Notes under the pieces: generated by a model
The model's database searches: none
Told to the model about the DNA's origin: nothing
What the model saw: only the letters and a program-made list of their open reading frames with translations
NCBI GenBank assembly: GCA_947166105.1
Contig: CAMVCZ010000027.1
Span: 1-39,970 of the forward strand
Source: an uncultured Bacteroidales bacterium
Lineage (GTDB): Bacteria; Bacteroidota; Bacteroidia; Bacteroidales; F082
Length of the DNA stretch: 39,970 nt
Reading direction: 5' to 3'
Shown: in pieces, positions 1 to 6,919 of the stretch
Layout: each line of letters opens with the position of its first letter
Position numbering within the stretch: the first letter of the stretch is position 1
Position numbers and translations under genes: made by a program

Positions 1-449
1 AGGCCGAGTTCCTGCTCCTTGTTCACGTCGCGACCGCTATGGGTGCCCATGTAGTCGAGGATGTCGTTGCGTTCGGGGTCGAAGGTCATCACGGTGAAGT
101 AGGGGTGTTGCTCCATGAACTCGAAGGTGTAGCGCGCCGGAGCCACATACACGGTGATGGTGTTGATGTTCTCGCCCCACAGGTTGCCCATGGCGCCCCA
201 GCCGATGGTCATGGCGTTGTGGTGGGCCTCGTCGCCCACGGCCAATAGGGCACCGTGCCCTTTGAAGATGGTGAAGGGATTGCGTTGGTAGTCGATCACG
301 ACGTCGAACTCACGGAAGATGGTGTCGGCTGTCGGGGCTTCGGTCGGGGTTTCTTTGGGGGCTTCGGTTTGTTCTTGCGCTTGGTTGCCGCAGCTGGTCA
401 AGGTGAGGGCGGCCAAAACGATGGTGGTCATGATGAGGTGCTTTTTCAT
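1..449 (-). CDS. Flavin-reductase-like lipoprotein, partial (3' end outside window)
   Basis: The 149 visible codons start at the ATG at 449. Residues 1-20 are a lipoprotein signal peptide ending in the lipobox LTSC, followed by a Gln/Glu/Thr/Pro-rich linker to about residue 45. After that comes a flavin-reductase-like FMN-binding split-barrel domain, recognised from NAMTIGWGAMG, the following VYVAPARYTFEFM stretch and the HPYFTVMTF strand. Members of this fold bind FMN and reduce flavins or other small acceptors. Here the lipobox would place the enzyme on the outer face of a membrane, which is unusual for this mostly cytoplasmic family. It lies 12 bp downstream of the DUF4298 gene and is probably co-transcribed with it. 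The C-terminus lies beyond position 1, so full length and missing motifs cannot be judged. The family call is fairly sure; the substrate is unknown. Confidence 0.75.
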   Translation of the reverse strand, partial: MKKHLIMTTIVLAALTLTSCGNQAQEQTEAPKETPTEAPTADTIFREFDVVIDYQRNPFTIFKGHGALLAVGDEAHHNAMTIGWGAMGNLWGENINTITVYVAPARYTFEFMEQHPYFTVMTFDPERNDILDYMGTHSGRDVNKEQELG

Positions 450-461
450 GGGTCGTAAGTT

Positions 462-746
462 TTATTCGATGGTGCGGATCTGGTCTTTCAGGCATTGGTA
501 GTCCTCCAGCAGGTCGTAGACCCCGTCTTCGCTCAGCACGCCGCGCTTGAGGTCCTTGGGCAGCAGTCCGGCTTCGTCGGCCTCGAAGTCGGTGCGCCAG
601 TCGTCGCCGTCGTAGTAGGCTTGCAATTCGTCGATGTCGGGCTGAAGGGCGGCGAAGTCGTCCAAGGCCTTTTCCAATCTTTTTACTGTTTCCGTGCTCT
701 TGTCGAAGAGGGCTTCCATGTGGGTGATGCGGTCGATGCGGGTCAT
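462..746 (-). CDS. DUF4298 domain protein
   Basis: A 94-residue cytoplasmic protein. The ATG at 746 gives the usual family start MTRIDRITHME; a longer upstream reading frame would cross the promoter, so I did not use it. The N-terminal two thirds are predicted helical (MEALFDKSTETVKRLEKAL), and the C-terminal part carries the family signature DWRTDFEADE followed by LPKDLKRGVLSEDGVYDLL. DUF4298 proteins are common single-domain proteins in Bacteroidota and Firmicutes with no established function. The gene is the first of a probable two-gene unit with the flavin-reductase-like lipoprotein 12 bp downstream, and it is divergent from yceD-rpmF. No enzymatic motif can be seen. Confidence 0.85.
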   Translation of the reverse strand: MTRIDRITHMEALFDKSTETVKRLEKALDDFAALQPDIDELQAYYDGDDWRTDFEADEAGLLPKDLKRGVLSEDGVYDLLEDYQCLKDQIRTIE

Positions 747-777
747 AGTTTGCGGTTTTGTTGACTTGTTGATGAGG

Positions 778-785
778 CAAAAATA
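778..785 (-). promoter_or_regulatory. -7 promoter box for the DUF4298 unit
   Basis: TATTTTTG on the minus strand matches the Bacteroidota -7 consensus TAnnTTTG. It lies 31 bp upstream of the DUF4298 ATG and back to back with the yceD promoter. No clear -33 box is seen. Confidence 0.5.
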
Positions 786-810
786 GTGAATTTTGCGAAA
801 ATTGCAGCCT

Positions 811-845
811 AAGTGTGCCACATTCAAATTAATTCCGTACTTTTG
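811..845 (+). promoter_or_regulatory. Promoter of yceD-rpmF
   Basis: The -7 box TACTTTTG (838-845) matches TAnnTTTG and lies 20 bp upstream of the yceD ATG. The nonamer AAGTGTGCC (811-819) sits 18 bp upstream of the box. The same nonamer occurs at the same distance from the candidate promoter at 1740. Confidence 0.6.
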
Positions 846-865
846 CAGCCCGTTTTTAGGCAGAT

Positions 866-1393
866 ATGGAAAAGAAGAACGAATTCCTGATTCCGGTTAG
901 TGGCCTCGCCTTGGGGGGCCATTCCTACCAGTATGAAATCAACGATGGTTTCTTTGCTGGCATGGATTACTCTGAGGTTCAGCAAGGTAGGGTGACAGTG
1001 AAGTTGGATATTGACCGACAGGAAACCATGCTGACCCTGCATTTCGACCTCACGGGAACGGTGCGCGTGCCTTGCGACCGCTGCGCCGATGAGTTCGACT
1101 TGCCGATTGAGAGCCAGCAGCAGTTCTTCATCAAGTTGGGAACGGAGAACGCCGAAGAGTCGGACGATGTGGTTGTCGTTTCGCCCGATTTGAACGAGTA
1201 CGACATCCGCCCGTTGGTGTACGAGTACATCATCCTCGCCATCCCGATGCACCGCGTGCATCCCGAAGGCCAGTGCAACCCCGCTGTGATAGCCATGCTC
1301 AACCGCGAGGAGATGCCCGCCGAGGAGGAGGAAACCGACACCATCGACCCGCGCTGGGCCGCTTTGAAAGACATCGATTTGAACGATAAATAA
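866..1393 (+). CDS. yceD: YceD/DUF177 family protein, 23S rRNA accumulation
   Basis: A 175-residue cytoplasmic protein of the YceD/DUF177 family. In other bacteria this family is needed for normal accumulation of 23S rRNA or the large ribosomal subunit. The key signature is VRVPCDRCADEF, with the conserved Cys pair at residues 70 and 73; a third conserved stretch is NEYDIRPLVYEYIILAIPM. The C-terminus is acidic and ends DPRWAALKDI, as is typical of the family. It sits 35 bp upstream of rpmF, an arrangement conserved across many phyla, which strongly supports the call. The start ATG at 866 lies 20 bp behind a good -7 box, so the leader is short. Nothing odd was seen. Confidence 0.93.
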   Translation: MEKKNEFLIPVSGLALGGHSYQYEINDGFFAGMDYSEVQQGRVTVKLDIDRQETMLTLHFDLTGTVRVPCDRCADEFDLPIESQQQFFIKLGTENAEESDDVVVVSPDLNEYDIRPLVYEYIILAIPMHRVHPEGQCNPAVIAMLNREEMPAEEEETDTIDPRWAALKDIDLNDK

Positions 1394-1428
1394 ACAATTG
1401 GTAATTAACTAGTTAAAATAAAAAAGAA

Positions 1429-1614
1429 ATGGCACATCCTAAAAGAAGACAGTCTCACACCAGAGGCGCGAAGAGAAGAACACATTACAAGGCAGAAACC
1501 CCTAACGTGACCATCGACCCGACCACCGGCACCATGCATGTGATGCACCGTGCTTACTATGTGGACGGCGACCTGTACTACAGAGGTCAGTTGGTCATGG
1601 CCGCCAAGCAGTGA
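1429..1614 (+). CDS. rpmF: Ribosomal protein bL32 (zinc-free form)
   Basis: A 61-residue 50S ribosomal protein bL32. The start MAHPKRRQSHTRGAKRRTH is diagnostic of the family. The four zinc-binding cysteines of the classical form are absent: the two CxxC positions are replaced by the IDPTTG and YYVDGD stretches. This C-minus form is known in several Bacteroidota lineages, so here it is the main bL32 rather than a zinc-starvation paralogue; no second copy is visible in the window. It is co-transcribed with yceD. The A-rich sequence before the start (AAAAGAA) fits the weak Shine-Dalgarno use of Bacteroidota. Confidence 0.96.
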   Translation: MAHPKRRQSHTRGAKRRTHYKAETPNVTIDPTTGTMHVMHRAYYVDGDLYYRGQLVMAAKQ

Positions 1615-1712
1615 TTGCTGGCGCATGAACACGGCTCCAACGTGGACGAAATAGGGCGTTTTGTACCCTGATGGGATAAAAAATTGGAAAAATTTCCAAA
1701 AAAAATGTCCAA

Positions 1713-1747
1713 AAGTGTGCCGTGAATGAAAATAATGCTTACCTTTG
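1713..1747 (+). promoter_or_regulatory. Candidate promoter between rpmF and aspS
   Basis: A -7 box TACCTTTG (1740-1747) is preceded by AAGTGTGCC (1713-1721) at an 18-bp spacing, identical in arrangement to the yceD promoter. No start codon with an open reading frame follows before the terminator at 1820-1852. Confidence 0.45.
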
Positions 1748-1753
1748 CATCAC

Positions 1754-1852
1754 TTTTCGATGCTGAAGCATTGAGAAAAAATAAAGTCGGATTTTTTTCA
1801 TAATCTTTATATTGTTTTTCCCCTCCTTTTTCCCCATCAGGAGGGGTTTTTT
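1754..1852 (+). ncRNA. Candidate small RNA (about 100 nt)
   Basis: This stretch starts about 7 nt after a plausible -7 box and ends in a classical intrinsic terminator. It contains no credible reading frame. Near its 5' end is a compact hairpin CGATGC-TGAA-GCATTG (1758-1773). The following AU-rich linker leads to the CCCCTCC/GGAGGGG terminator stem. The alternative is a long 3' UTR of rpmF that simply uses this terminator. Nothing identifies it with a known RNA family. Confidence 0.35.
1820..1852 (+). terminator. Intrinsic terminator upstream of aspS
   Basis: Perfect 7-bp stem CCCCTCC (1820-1826) / GGAGGGG (1840-1846), a 13-nt loop and a run of six T. It ends either the yceD-rpmF transcript or the candidate small RNA. 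Confidence 0.85.
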
Positions 1853-1926
1853 GTTTGTGGTTTTCAAGAACTTGTCGACGAAAAACAAAAAACATCCCCA
1901 AATGGTTTTCATTTCGAATGATTTAT

Positions 1927-1934
1927 TACTTTTG
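1927..1934 (+). promoter_or_regulatory. -7 promoter box of aspS
   Basis: TACTTTTG matches TAnnTTTG and gives aspS a leader of roughly 50 nt. The box lies downstream of the terminator at 1820-1852, so aspS is an independent unit. Confidence 0.6.
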
Positions 1935-1989
1935 CAGTTTCGTTCAAACGGAACAAATCTTGAATTGTAAATCTAAAATACAGAAAACC

Positions 1990-3744
1990 ATGTACAGAAC
2001 GCATACTTGTGGCGAACTTCGTCTTGCCGACGCCGGCAAGCAAGTGACATTGGCCGGCTGGGTGCAGCGCACCCGCGACAAAGGCTCCCTCGTTTGGATT
2101 GACCTCCGCGACCGTTACGGCATCACCCAACTCTTCTTGGATGGTAGCAGCGACCCGAAACTCCTCGAACAAGCCCGCTCGTTCGGGCGTGAGTTCGTGA
2201 TTCAGGCCAAAGGCACCGTCATCGAGCGTGAATCGAAAAACCCGAATATGCCAACGGGAGAAATTGAACTGAAAGTCAGCGAGTTCACACTGCTCAACGG
2301 CAGCAAGACCCCGCCCTTCACCATCGAGGACGTGAGCGACGGCGGCGACGACCTTCGCATGAAATACCGCTATTTGGACATCCGTCGCAACCCTGTGCGC
2401 CAGAACCTTGAGTTGCGCCACCGCATGGCCATGCTCGTGCGCAACTATTTGAGTAACCTCAACTTCCTCGAAATCGAGACCCCGATGCTCATCAAGAGCA
2501 CGCCCGAAGGTGCCCGCGACTTCGTGGTGCCGAGCCGCATGAACCCTGGTGAGTTCTACGCCCTGCCGCAAAGCCCGCAACAATACAAGCAGCTGCTGAT
2601 GGTGGCCGGCATGGACCGCTATTTCCAAATCGTGCGTTGCTTCCGCGACGAAGACCTCCGCGCCGACCGTCAGCCCGAGTTCACGCAAATCGACTGCGAG
2701 ATGTCGTTTGTGGAGCAAGAAGATGTGCTCAACACCTTCGAGGGCTTGGCCAAGCACCTTTTCAAGGAGATGAAAGGCCTCGAATTCGACCAATTCCCGC
2801 GTATGACTTGGCACGACGCAATGAAATATTACGGCTCCGACAAGCCCGACATCCGCTTCGGGATGAAGTTCGTGGAACTCAACGATGTGGTGAAAGGCAA
2901 GGGCTTCGGACTCTTCGACAATGCCGATTTGGTTGTCGGTATCAACGCCGAGGGCTGCTCGGAATACACCCGCAAGCAACTTGACGCGCTCACCGAGTTC
3001 GTGAAGCGTCCGCAAGTGGGTGCTGGCGGCATGGTGTATGTCAAATACAACTCGGATGGCACGTTCAAGTCGTCAGTGGATAAGTTCTACACGCCTGAAG
3101 ACTTGAAAGTTATCGCCGACAAGTTCGGTGCCAAGCCTGGCGACTTGATGCTTATCCTCTGCGGCGAGGCTATGAAGACCCGCACACAACTCAACGCCTT
3201 GCGTTTGGAGATGGGCAACCAACTCGGCCTGCGCAAGCCTGACGAATACGCCCCGCTGTGGGTCATCGACTTCCCGCTGCTTGAATGGGACGAGGAAACG
3301 CAACGCTATTATGCTATGCACCATCCCTTCACCGCTCCGAAACCCGAAGACGAGGCCTTGCTCGACGACCCGACAAAGTGGGGCGACATCCGCGCCAATG
3401 CTTACGACATCGTGATGAATGGTGTGGAGGTCGGCGGCGGCTCCATCCGTATCCACGACCGCACTTTGCAGAACAAGATGTTCCACACCCTCGGCTTTAC
3501 CGACGAGAAGGCACAGGAGCAGTTCGGCTTCCTGATGGGTGCCTTCGAGTATGGCGCACCGCCTCACGCCGGTTTGGCCTTCGGCTTCGACCGTCTCTGC
3601 TCGCTCTTCGGTGGTGCTGACAGCATCCGCGACTTCATCGCCTTCCCGAAGAACAACGCCGGTCGGGACGTGATGAGCGGCTCGCCCGCCCCGATTGCGC
3701 AAGAGCAGTTGGATGAATTGCAGATTGCTTTGAATTTGAAGTGA
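1990..3744 (+). CDS. aspS: Aspartyl-tRNA synthetase
   Basis: A 584-residue class IIb aminoacyl-tRNA synthetase that charges tRNA-Asp with aspartate in the cytoplasm. The N-terminal OB-fold anticodon-binding domain (about 1-110) includes [21 protein letters not shown]. Class II motif 2 is [18 protein letters not shown], and motif 3 is [15 protein letters not shown] near the C-terminus. The bacterial GAD insertion lies between them. Length and ending are normal for the bacterial type. I chose the ATG at 1990 ([10 protein letters not shown]) because it matches the family start and follows the promoter; the frame upstream is only AT-rich leader. It is a monocistronic gene behind its own promoter. 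Confidence 0.98.
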   Translation: MYRTHTCGELRLADAGKQVTLAGWVQRTRDKGSLVWIDLRDRYGITQLFLDGSSDPKLLEQARSFGREFVIQAKGTVIERESKNPNMPTGEIELKVSEFTLLNGSKTPPFTIEDVSDGGDDLRMKYRYLDIRRNPVRQNLELRHRMAMLVRNYLSNLNFLEIETPMLIKSTPEGARDFVVPSRMNPGEFYALPQSPQQYKQLLMVAGMDRYFQIVRCFRDEDLRADRQPEFTQIDCEMSFVEQEDVLNTFEGLAKHLFKEMKGLEFDQFPRMTWHDAMKYYGSDKPDIRFGMKFVELNDVVKGKGFGLFDNADLVVGINAEGCSEYTRKQLDALTEFVKRPQVGAGGMVYVKYNSDGTFKSSVDKFYTPEDLKVIADKFGAKPGDLMLILCGEAMKTRTQLNALRLEMGNQLGLRKPDEYAPLWVIDFPLLEWDEETQRYYAMHHPFTAPKPEDEALLDDPTKWGDIRANAYDIVMNGVEVGGGSIRIHDRTLQNKMFHTLGFTDEKAQEQFGFLMGAFEYGAPPHAGLAFGFDRLCSLFGGADSIRDFIAFPKNNAGRDVMSGSPAPIAQEQLDELQIALNLK

Positions 3745-3758
3745 TTAGAATAGGTTTG

Positions 3759-3785
3759 TTGCGGCGGATTTCAAATCCGCCGCAA
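3759..3785. repeat. Perfect 27-bp palindrome after aspS
   Basis: A 13-bp inverted repeat TTGCGGCGGATTT / AAATCCGCCGCAA with a single central C. No T-run follows on either strand, so it is not a normal intrinsic terminator. It resembles short palindromes that recur between genes in Bacteroidota, and it marks the left edge of the AT-rich ATPase-nuclease island. Confidence 0.7.
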
Positions 3786-3859
3786 TTGAACCAAGTTTGA
3801 GAATCTTTTGATTATTAGTGTTTAGGAGTGTTCAAGGTAAAAAGAAAAACACACTTGCA

Positions 3860-5167
3860 ATGAGTAGAATCAAAATAAGAAATTTTGGTCCAATCCGAGA
3901 AGGTTTTACTGAAAACGAAGGATGGATGGATGTCAAAAAGGTGACGGTAATGATTGGCGATCAGGGTTCCGGCAAAAGTACGGCAGCAAAACTTATATCG
4001 GTGTTTTCGTGGCTTGAAAAGAATGTTGTGCGTAAATCAATTTCAATTGAACAAATAAACACTTCTGTTTTTAGAAATCTGTGTGCCGCACAGGAACTAT
4101 ACGAATACTTCAAACAAGATACATTTTTGTCTTTTGAGGGAGAATCTTGTGATTTTGAGTATAATGCAAAAGAGGATTCATTTAACGGCAAAATGAATAC
4201 TGAAAAACTCAAAAACTATGTGTTGCCGAAAATCCAATATGTTTCTGCTGCAAGAAATCTTCTTACCTTATTGTACAATATTTCCCTTCAGAGCATTATT
4301 GACAAAGAAGGAAAAGTTTTCGATATGTCATCAAATATTCCATTTATGGTTAAAGACCTGAATAATGAATATATGAAGGCATTGGCGGAACTTGCCAAGG
4401 ATGGTTTTTCGCTGCCGATAAACGAGACAAGTGTGTACTTTCAAAACCATAACACATTTATCAAAACCAGAGGCAATAAGGTTTCAATGTCGGCGGCATC
4501 AAGCGGAATCCAGTCCGTTACGCCTTTGCTACTTGTCAGCTATTATTTGTCGGAGGAGGTGCAAAAGGATTTGTCCGAAAAAATACAAGCCATTGACAAC
4601 AATTTGAAAGGTAAGATAGAAAATGAACTAGCCAAAGAAAACGAGAGTCTGTCGGTGAAGTTTCAACAATTGCTATCTTTTGGAAAAGATGTTTTGAAGG
4701 ACGACAAAGATTTGGTTTTGCTGGAGGAAAAATTGAGAAAGTTCATTCCCTCTTCTTTTGTCAATATTGTTGAAGAACCAGAGCAGAATCTTTTCCCCAC
4801 ATCCCAACAAAGAGTGATTAATAGTTTGCTTGAGTTTAACAACAAACTGGTAGATAATAAGTTGATTATTACCACACACAGCCCTTATATCATAGGTTAT
4901 CTGACTTTGGCCATAAAAGCAAATGAATTGTATCACAAGGCGAAAACCGAAGAGTTGAAAGAAAAAATCAATGGGATTGTTCCAGTGGATTCAGTGGTTG
5001 ACTATGTCGATATGGCTATTTATGAGCTTGACGAACAGAATGGAACCATCAAACTGTTGGGGAGCGAAAACGGTATTCCAAATGACAATGATTATTTGGA
5101 TAACGAACTCGGTGTTTTGAATGATTTGTTTAGTGACTTGTTAGATATTGAAGACTTATGCCGATAG
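3860..5167 (+). CDS. ABC/SMC-like AAA ATPase, first gene of a two-gene module
   Basis: A 435-residue ATPase of the AAA_15/AAA_21 (OLD/RecF-like) type. The start MSRIKIRNFGPIREG is the typical first strand of this class, which is why I chose the ATG at 3860. Walker A is GDQGSGKST (33-41), an ABC-signature-like segment is SAASSGIQS (211-219), Walker B is VNIVEEPEQNLF (301-312) and the H-loop is TTHSP (338-342). Residues about 230-290 are Lys/Glu-rich and likely helical or coiled coil, inserted between signature and Walker B. Such ATPases act as sensor/regulator subunits in several phage-defence systems. Its stop overlaps the start of the nuclease-like gene by 10 nt. Base composition is visibly richer in A+T than aspS or the genes from 5726 on, which suggests acquisition. 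The substrate is unknown. Confidence 0.85.
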   Translation: MSRIKIRNFGPIREGFTENEGWMDVKKVTVMIGDQGSGKSTAAKLISVFSWLEKNVVRKSISIEQINTSVFRNLCAAQELYEYFKQDTFLSFEGESCDFEYNAKEDSFNGKMNTEKLKNYVLPKIQYVSAARNLLTLLYNISLQSIIDKEGKVFDMSSNIPFMVKDLNNEYMKALAELAKDGFSLPINETSVYFQNHNTFIKTRGNKVSMSAASSGIQSVTPLLLVSYYLSEEVQKDLSEKIQAIDNNLKGKIENELAKENESLSVKFQQLLSFGKDVLKDDKDLVLLEEKLRKFIPSSFVNIVEEPEQNLFPTSQQRVINSLLEFNNKLVDNKLIITTHSPYIIGYLTLAIKANELYHKAKTEELKEKINGIVPVDSVVDYVDMAIYELDEQNGTIKLLGSENGIPNDNDYLDNELGVLNDLFSDLLDIEDLCR

Positions 5168-5670
5168 ATTTTTTCAGAGATTGTGACAGATTTGAAAGCT
5201 CTCAAGCGAGATTTGGCCTATGTGATGATTCCACAGAAGGAGAAACCCTGCCTGCATATATTGATGAGGATGATTCTTCTAAATGGATTGCTGTAGTTAA
5301 TAATAAGAAATCATTGTTGTTGGCGTTTTATGCTATTGATGGCTGCGTTTCTTGGTTGAGAAGCGATGGCACGGAATCAGGGAAATGTGATGGGATGCTT
5401 TGTTATGATGGCAACCGAAATGTGATTTTTGTGGAAATGAAGGACCGAACTTTGAGAAATAAAGGGTGGAGGATGGATGCAAAAAATCAGCTAAAGGAAA
5501 CCATTTCATATTTTATGGAACATCACGATACACCGCTTCTCAACAAGATAGAAGCATATATTTGTAACAAAAAACAGTTGAAGGAACAGAGATATGCCCA
5601 ATTCTGCAATAATTTCAAAATTGAAACCGGCGTTCATCTGTATGTTAGTCGCGAAATAATAATAGAATAG
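5158..5670 (+). CDS. Small PD-(D/E)xK nuclease-like protein, second gene of the module
   Basis: A 170-residue protein not assigned to a named family. Residues 75-115 carry a PD-(D/E)xK-like core: Asp78 in KCDGMLCYDG, a hydrophobic strand NVIFVEMKD with Glu93-x-Lys95, and a following helix with Gln111 (NQLKETISYF). This spacing is what one expects of a restriction-endonuclease fold; no HNH, TOPRIM or PLD motif is seen. The ATG at 5158 lies inside the end of the ATPase gene (10-nt overlap in a different frame), so the two are translationally coupled and probably work as one complex. Like the ATPase it is AT-rich. Inference: a nuclease effector controlled by the ATPase, possibly in phage defence; an anti-plasmid or repair role is also possible. 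Confidence 0.65.
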   Translation: MPIDFFRDCDRFESSQARFGLCDDSTEGETLPAYIDEDDSSKWIAVVNNKKSLLLAFYAIDGCVSWLRSDGTESGKCDGMLCYDGNRNVIFVEMKDRTLRNKGWRMDAKNQLKETISYFMEHHDTPLLNKIEAYICNKKQLKEQRYAQFCNNFKIETGVHLYVSREIIIE

Positions 5671-5725
5671 CAATTCAAAATAATATAAAAATATAAATAA
5701 TTGATTAACAAATAATTAAAAAACT

Positions 5726-6181
5726 ATGAAAACATTAAAAACCTACCTCATCGTCCTCTTGGGAGCACTCGTTTTAATCTCCTGCTCAACGGACAAAACA
5801 ATGATTGCCAAAGGCGTGAACCTCAACAAGTATGAGTACGCCTCATTGGTTCAAGCCAAAAACGGTTTCGGCACAACGACTGACATCGAAATTGAGCCGG
5901 GCATTTACGATGCCATCGAATCAACGCGCTTGCAAATGGTGGGCGACCGCCGCATCGACGACCTGACGAGCGACCAAAAAGGGAAACTCGTTTTGGTGAA
6001 GTATTCCGCCACCTCCACCGAAAAAGAATCCGTGCTCAGCGTCAGTTTCGAGGACTATATGACGGGCAAGACCGTGGTCTCGTGCCGCTCCTCAAACCGT
6101 ACGGCATGGACTCGTCAAAGGGATGTGGACCGTGCCATCGGGAAACTGGCAGGCCGCATCTTAAAAGTGTGGGGCAGATGA
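5726..6181 (+). CDS. Hypothetical lipoprotein
   Basis: A 151-residue protein with a type II signal peptide (MKTLKTYLIVLLGALVL) and lipobox LISC, so it is probably anchored in a membrane facing the periplasm. The mature part alternates short strands and ends in a basic helix (RDVDRAIGKLAGRILKVWGR), reminiscent of small DUF4136-like lipoproteins, but I cannot name the family. The 55-bp upstream spacer is almost pure A/T, with no recognisable -7 box. Its base composition returns to that of the housekeeping genes, so the boundary of the AT-rich island lies just before it. Function unknown. Confidence 0.7.
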   Translation: MKTLKTYLIVLLGALVLISCSTDKTMIAKGVNLNKYEYASLVQAKNGFGTTTDIEIEPGIYDAIESTRLQMVGDRRIDDLTSDQKGKLVLVKYSATSTEKESVLSVSFEDYMTGKTVVSCRSSNRTAWTRQRDVDRAIGKLAGRILKVWGR

Positions 6182-6229
6182 ATTGCTGAAGCCGTTTGCA
6201 AATCCCATGTTTTGTCGATAATTTGATTT

Positions 6230-6892
6230 ATGGAAGAGATTCTCGAGTTTTTGGAAGCCGTGCTTCACAACAACAACCGCCCTTGGTTTCAGGAGCATAA
6301 GGGACAGTACCAAAAGGCGCAAGCCAACTTCAACGCTTTGGCGGAGCAAATCATTGCTGGCGTACAAAAGTTTGACGACAATTGCAAGGGCTTGACCCTG
6401 AAGGACTGCACCTACCGTTTTTACCGCGACACCCGTTTCTCGCCCGATAAGCGGCCTTACAAGACCCATTTTGGCGTGTTCGTCTGTCCCGAAGGGAAGA
6501 AGTCGATGTTGAGCGGCTATTATTTTCATGTGGAAGCCAAGGAATCGGAATATCTCGGCCACAACATGCTTTGTACGGGGATGTACATGCCCGACAACAC
6601 CATGCTAAAAACCATCCGCAATGAGATTCTTTTCAATGCCGATCCTTTGGTGGCGAGCGTGGACGAGGCAAAGGGTTTTGTTTTGGACACCAGCAATGCC
6701 ATGAAACGAGTGCCCAACGGCTATCCCAAAGACCACCCGCATGCTGAGCTTTTCAAGCAGCGCGACTGGCTTCTTGTGCAAGACCTTCCCGACCAGCGCC
6801 TCTTTGACTCGCATCTCGTCGACTGGGTGCTGTCGGAATTTGAGAAAACCAAGAGCTTTTGCCAGTGGCTCAATCGGACGGTGAGAGGATAA
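6230..6892 (+). CDS. DUF2461 domain protein
   Basis: A 220-residue cytoplasmic protein of the DUF2461 family (also annotated TIGR02453). The family signature is clear: an N-terminal FLEAVLHNNNRPWFQEHK, then YRFYRDTRFSPDKRPYKTHFG near residues 61-81, and a later YLGHNMLCTGMYMP. Length is normal for the family. No catalytic activity has been established for these widespread proteins. It starts 48 bp after the lipoprotein gene and ends 27 bp before the MATE gene, so the three may form one transcription unit. Nothing is missing or truncated. Confidence 0.9.
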   Translation: MEEILEFLEAVLHNNNRPWFQEHKGQYQKAQANFNALAEQIIAGVQKFDDNCKGLTLKDCTYRFYRDTRFSPDKRPYKTHFGVFVCPEGKKSMLSGYYFHVEAKESEYLGHNMLCTGMYMPDNTMLKTIRNEILFNADPLVASVDEAKGFVLDTSNAMKRVPNGYPKDHPHAELFKQRDWLLVQDLPDQRLFDSHLVDWVLSEFEKTKSFCQWLNRTVRG

Positions 6893-6919
6893 TTGCTTAT
6901 ACATGGAGGGTTAAAAGGT

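Noticed and set aside
1429..1614. bL32 as a zinc-starvation paralogue
   Set aside because: It sits in the standard yceD-rpmF operon and cysteine-free bL32 is usual in some Bacteroidota, so it is most likely the main copy.
1909..3015. Long open reading frame opposite aspS
   Set aside because: It is the antisense shadow of a codon-biased gene, has no family resemblance and no promoter. Similar antisense frames over DPP11, the TonB receptor and the nucleotidase were rejected for the same reason.
3759..3785. Intrinsic terminator of aspS
   Set aside because: The stem is strong but no T-run follows on the plus strand.
3860..5670. Assignment to PARIS, Septu or AbiL
   Set aside because: The second protein shows a PD-(D/E)xK-like core and lacks the DUF4435/TOPRIM, HNH or RloB features of those systems, as far as can be seen by eye.
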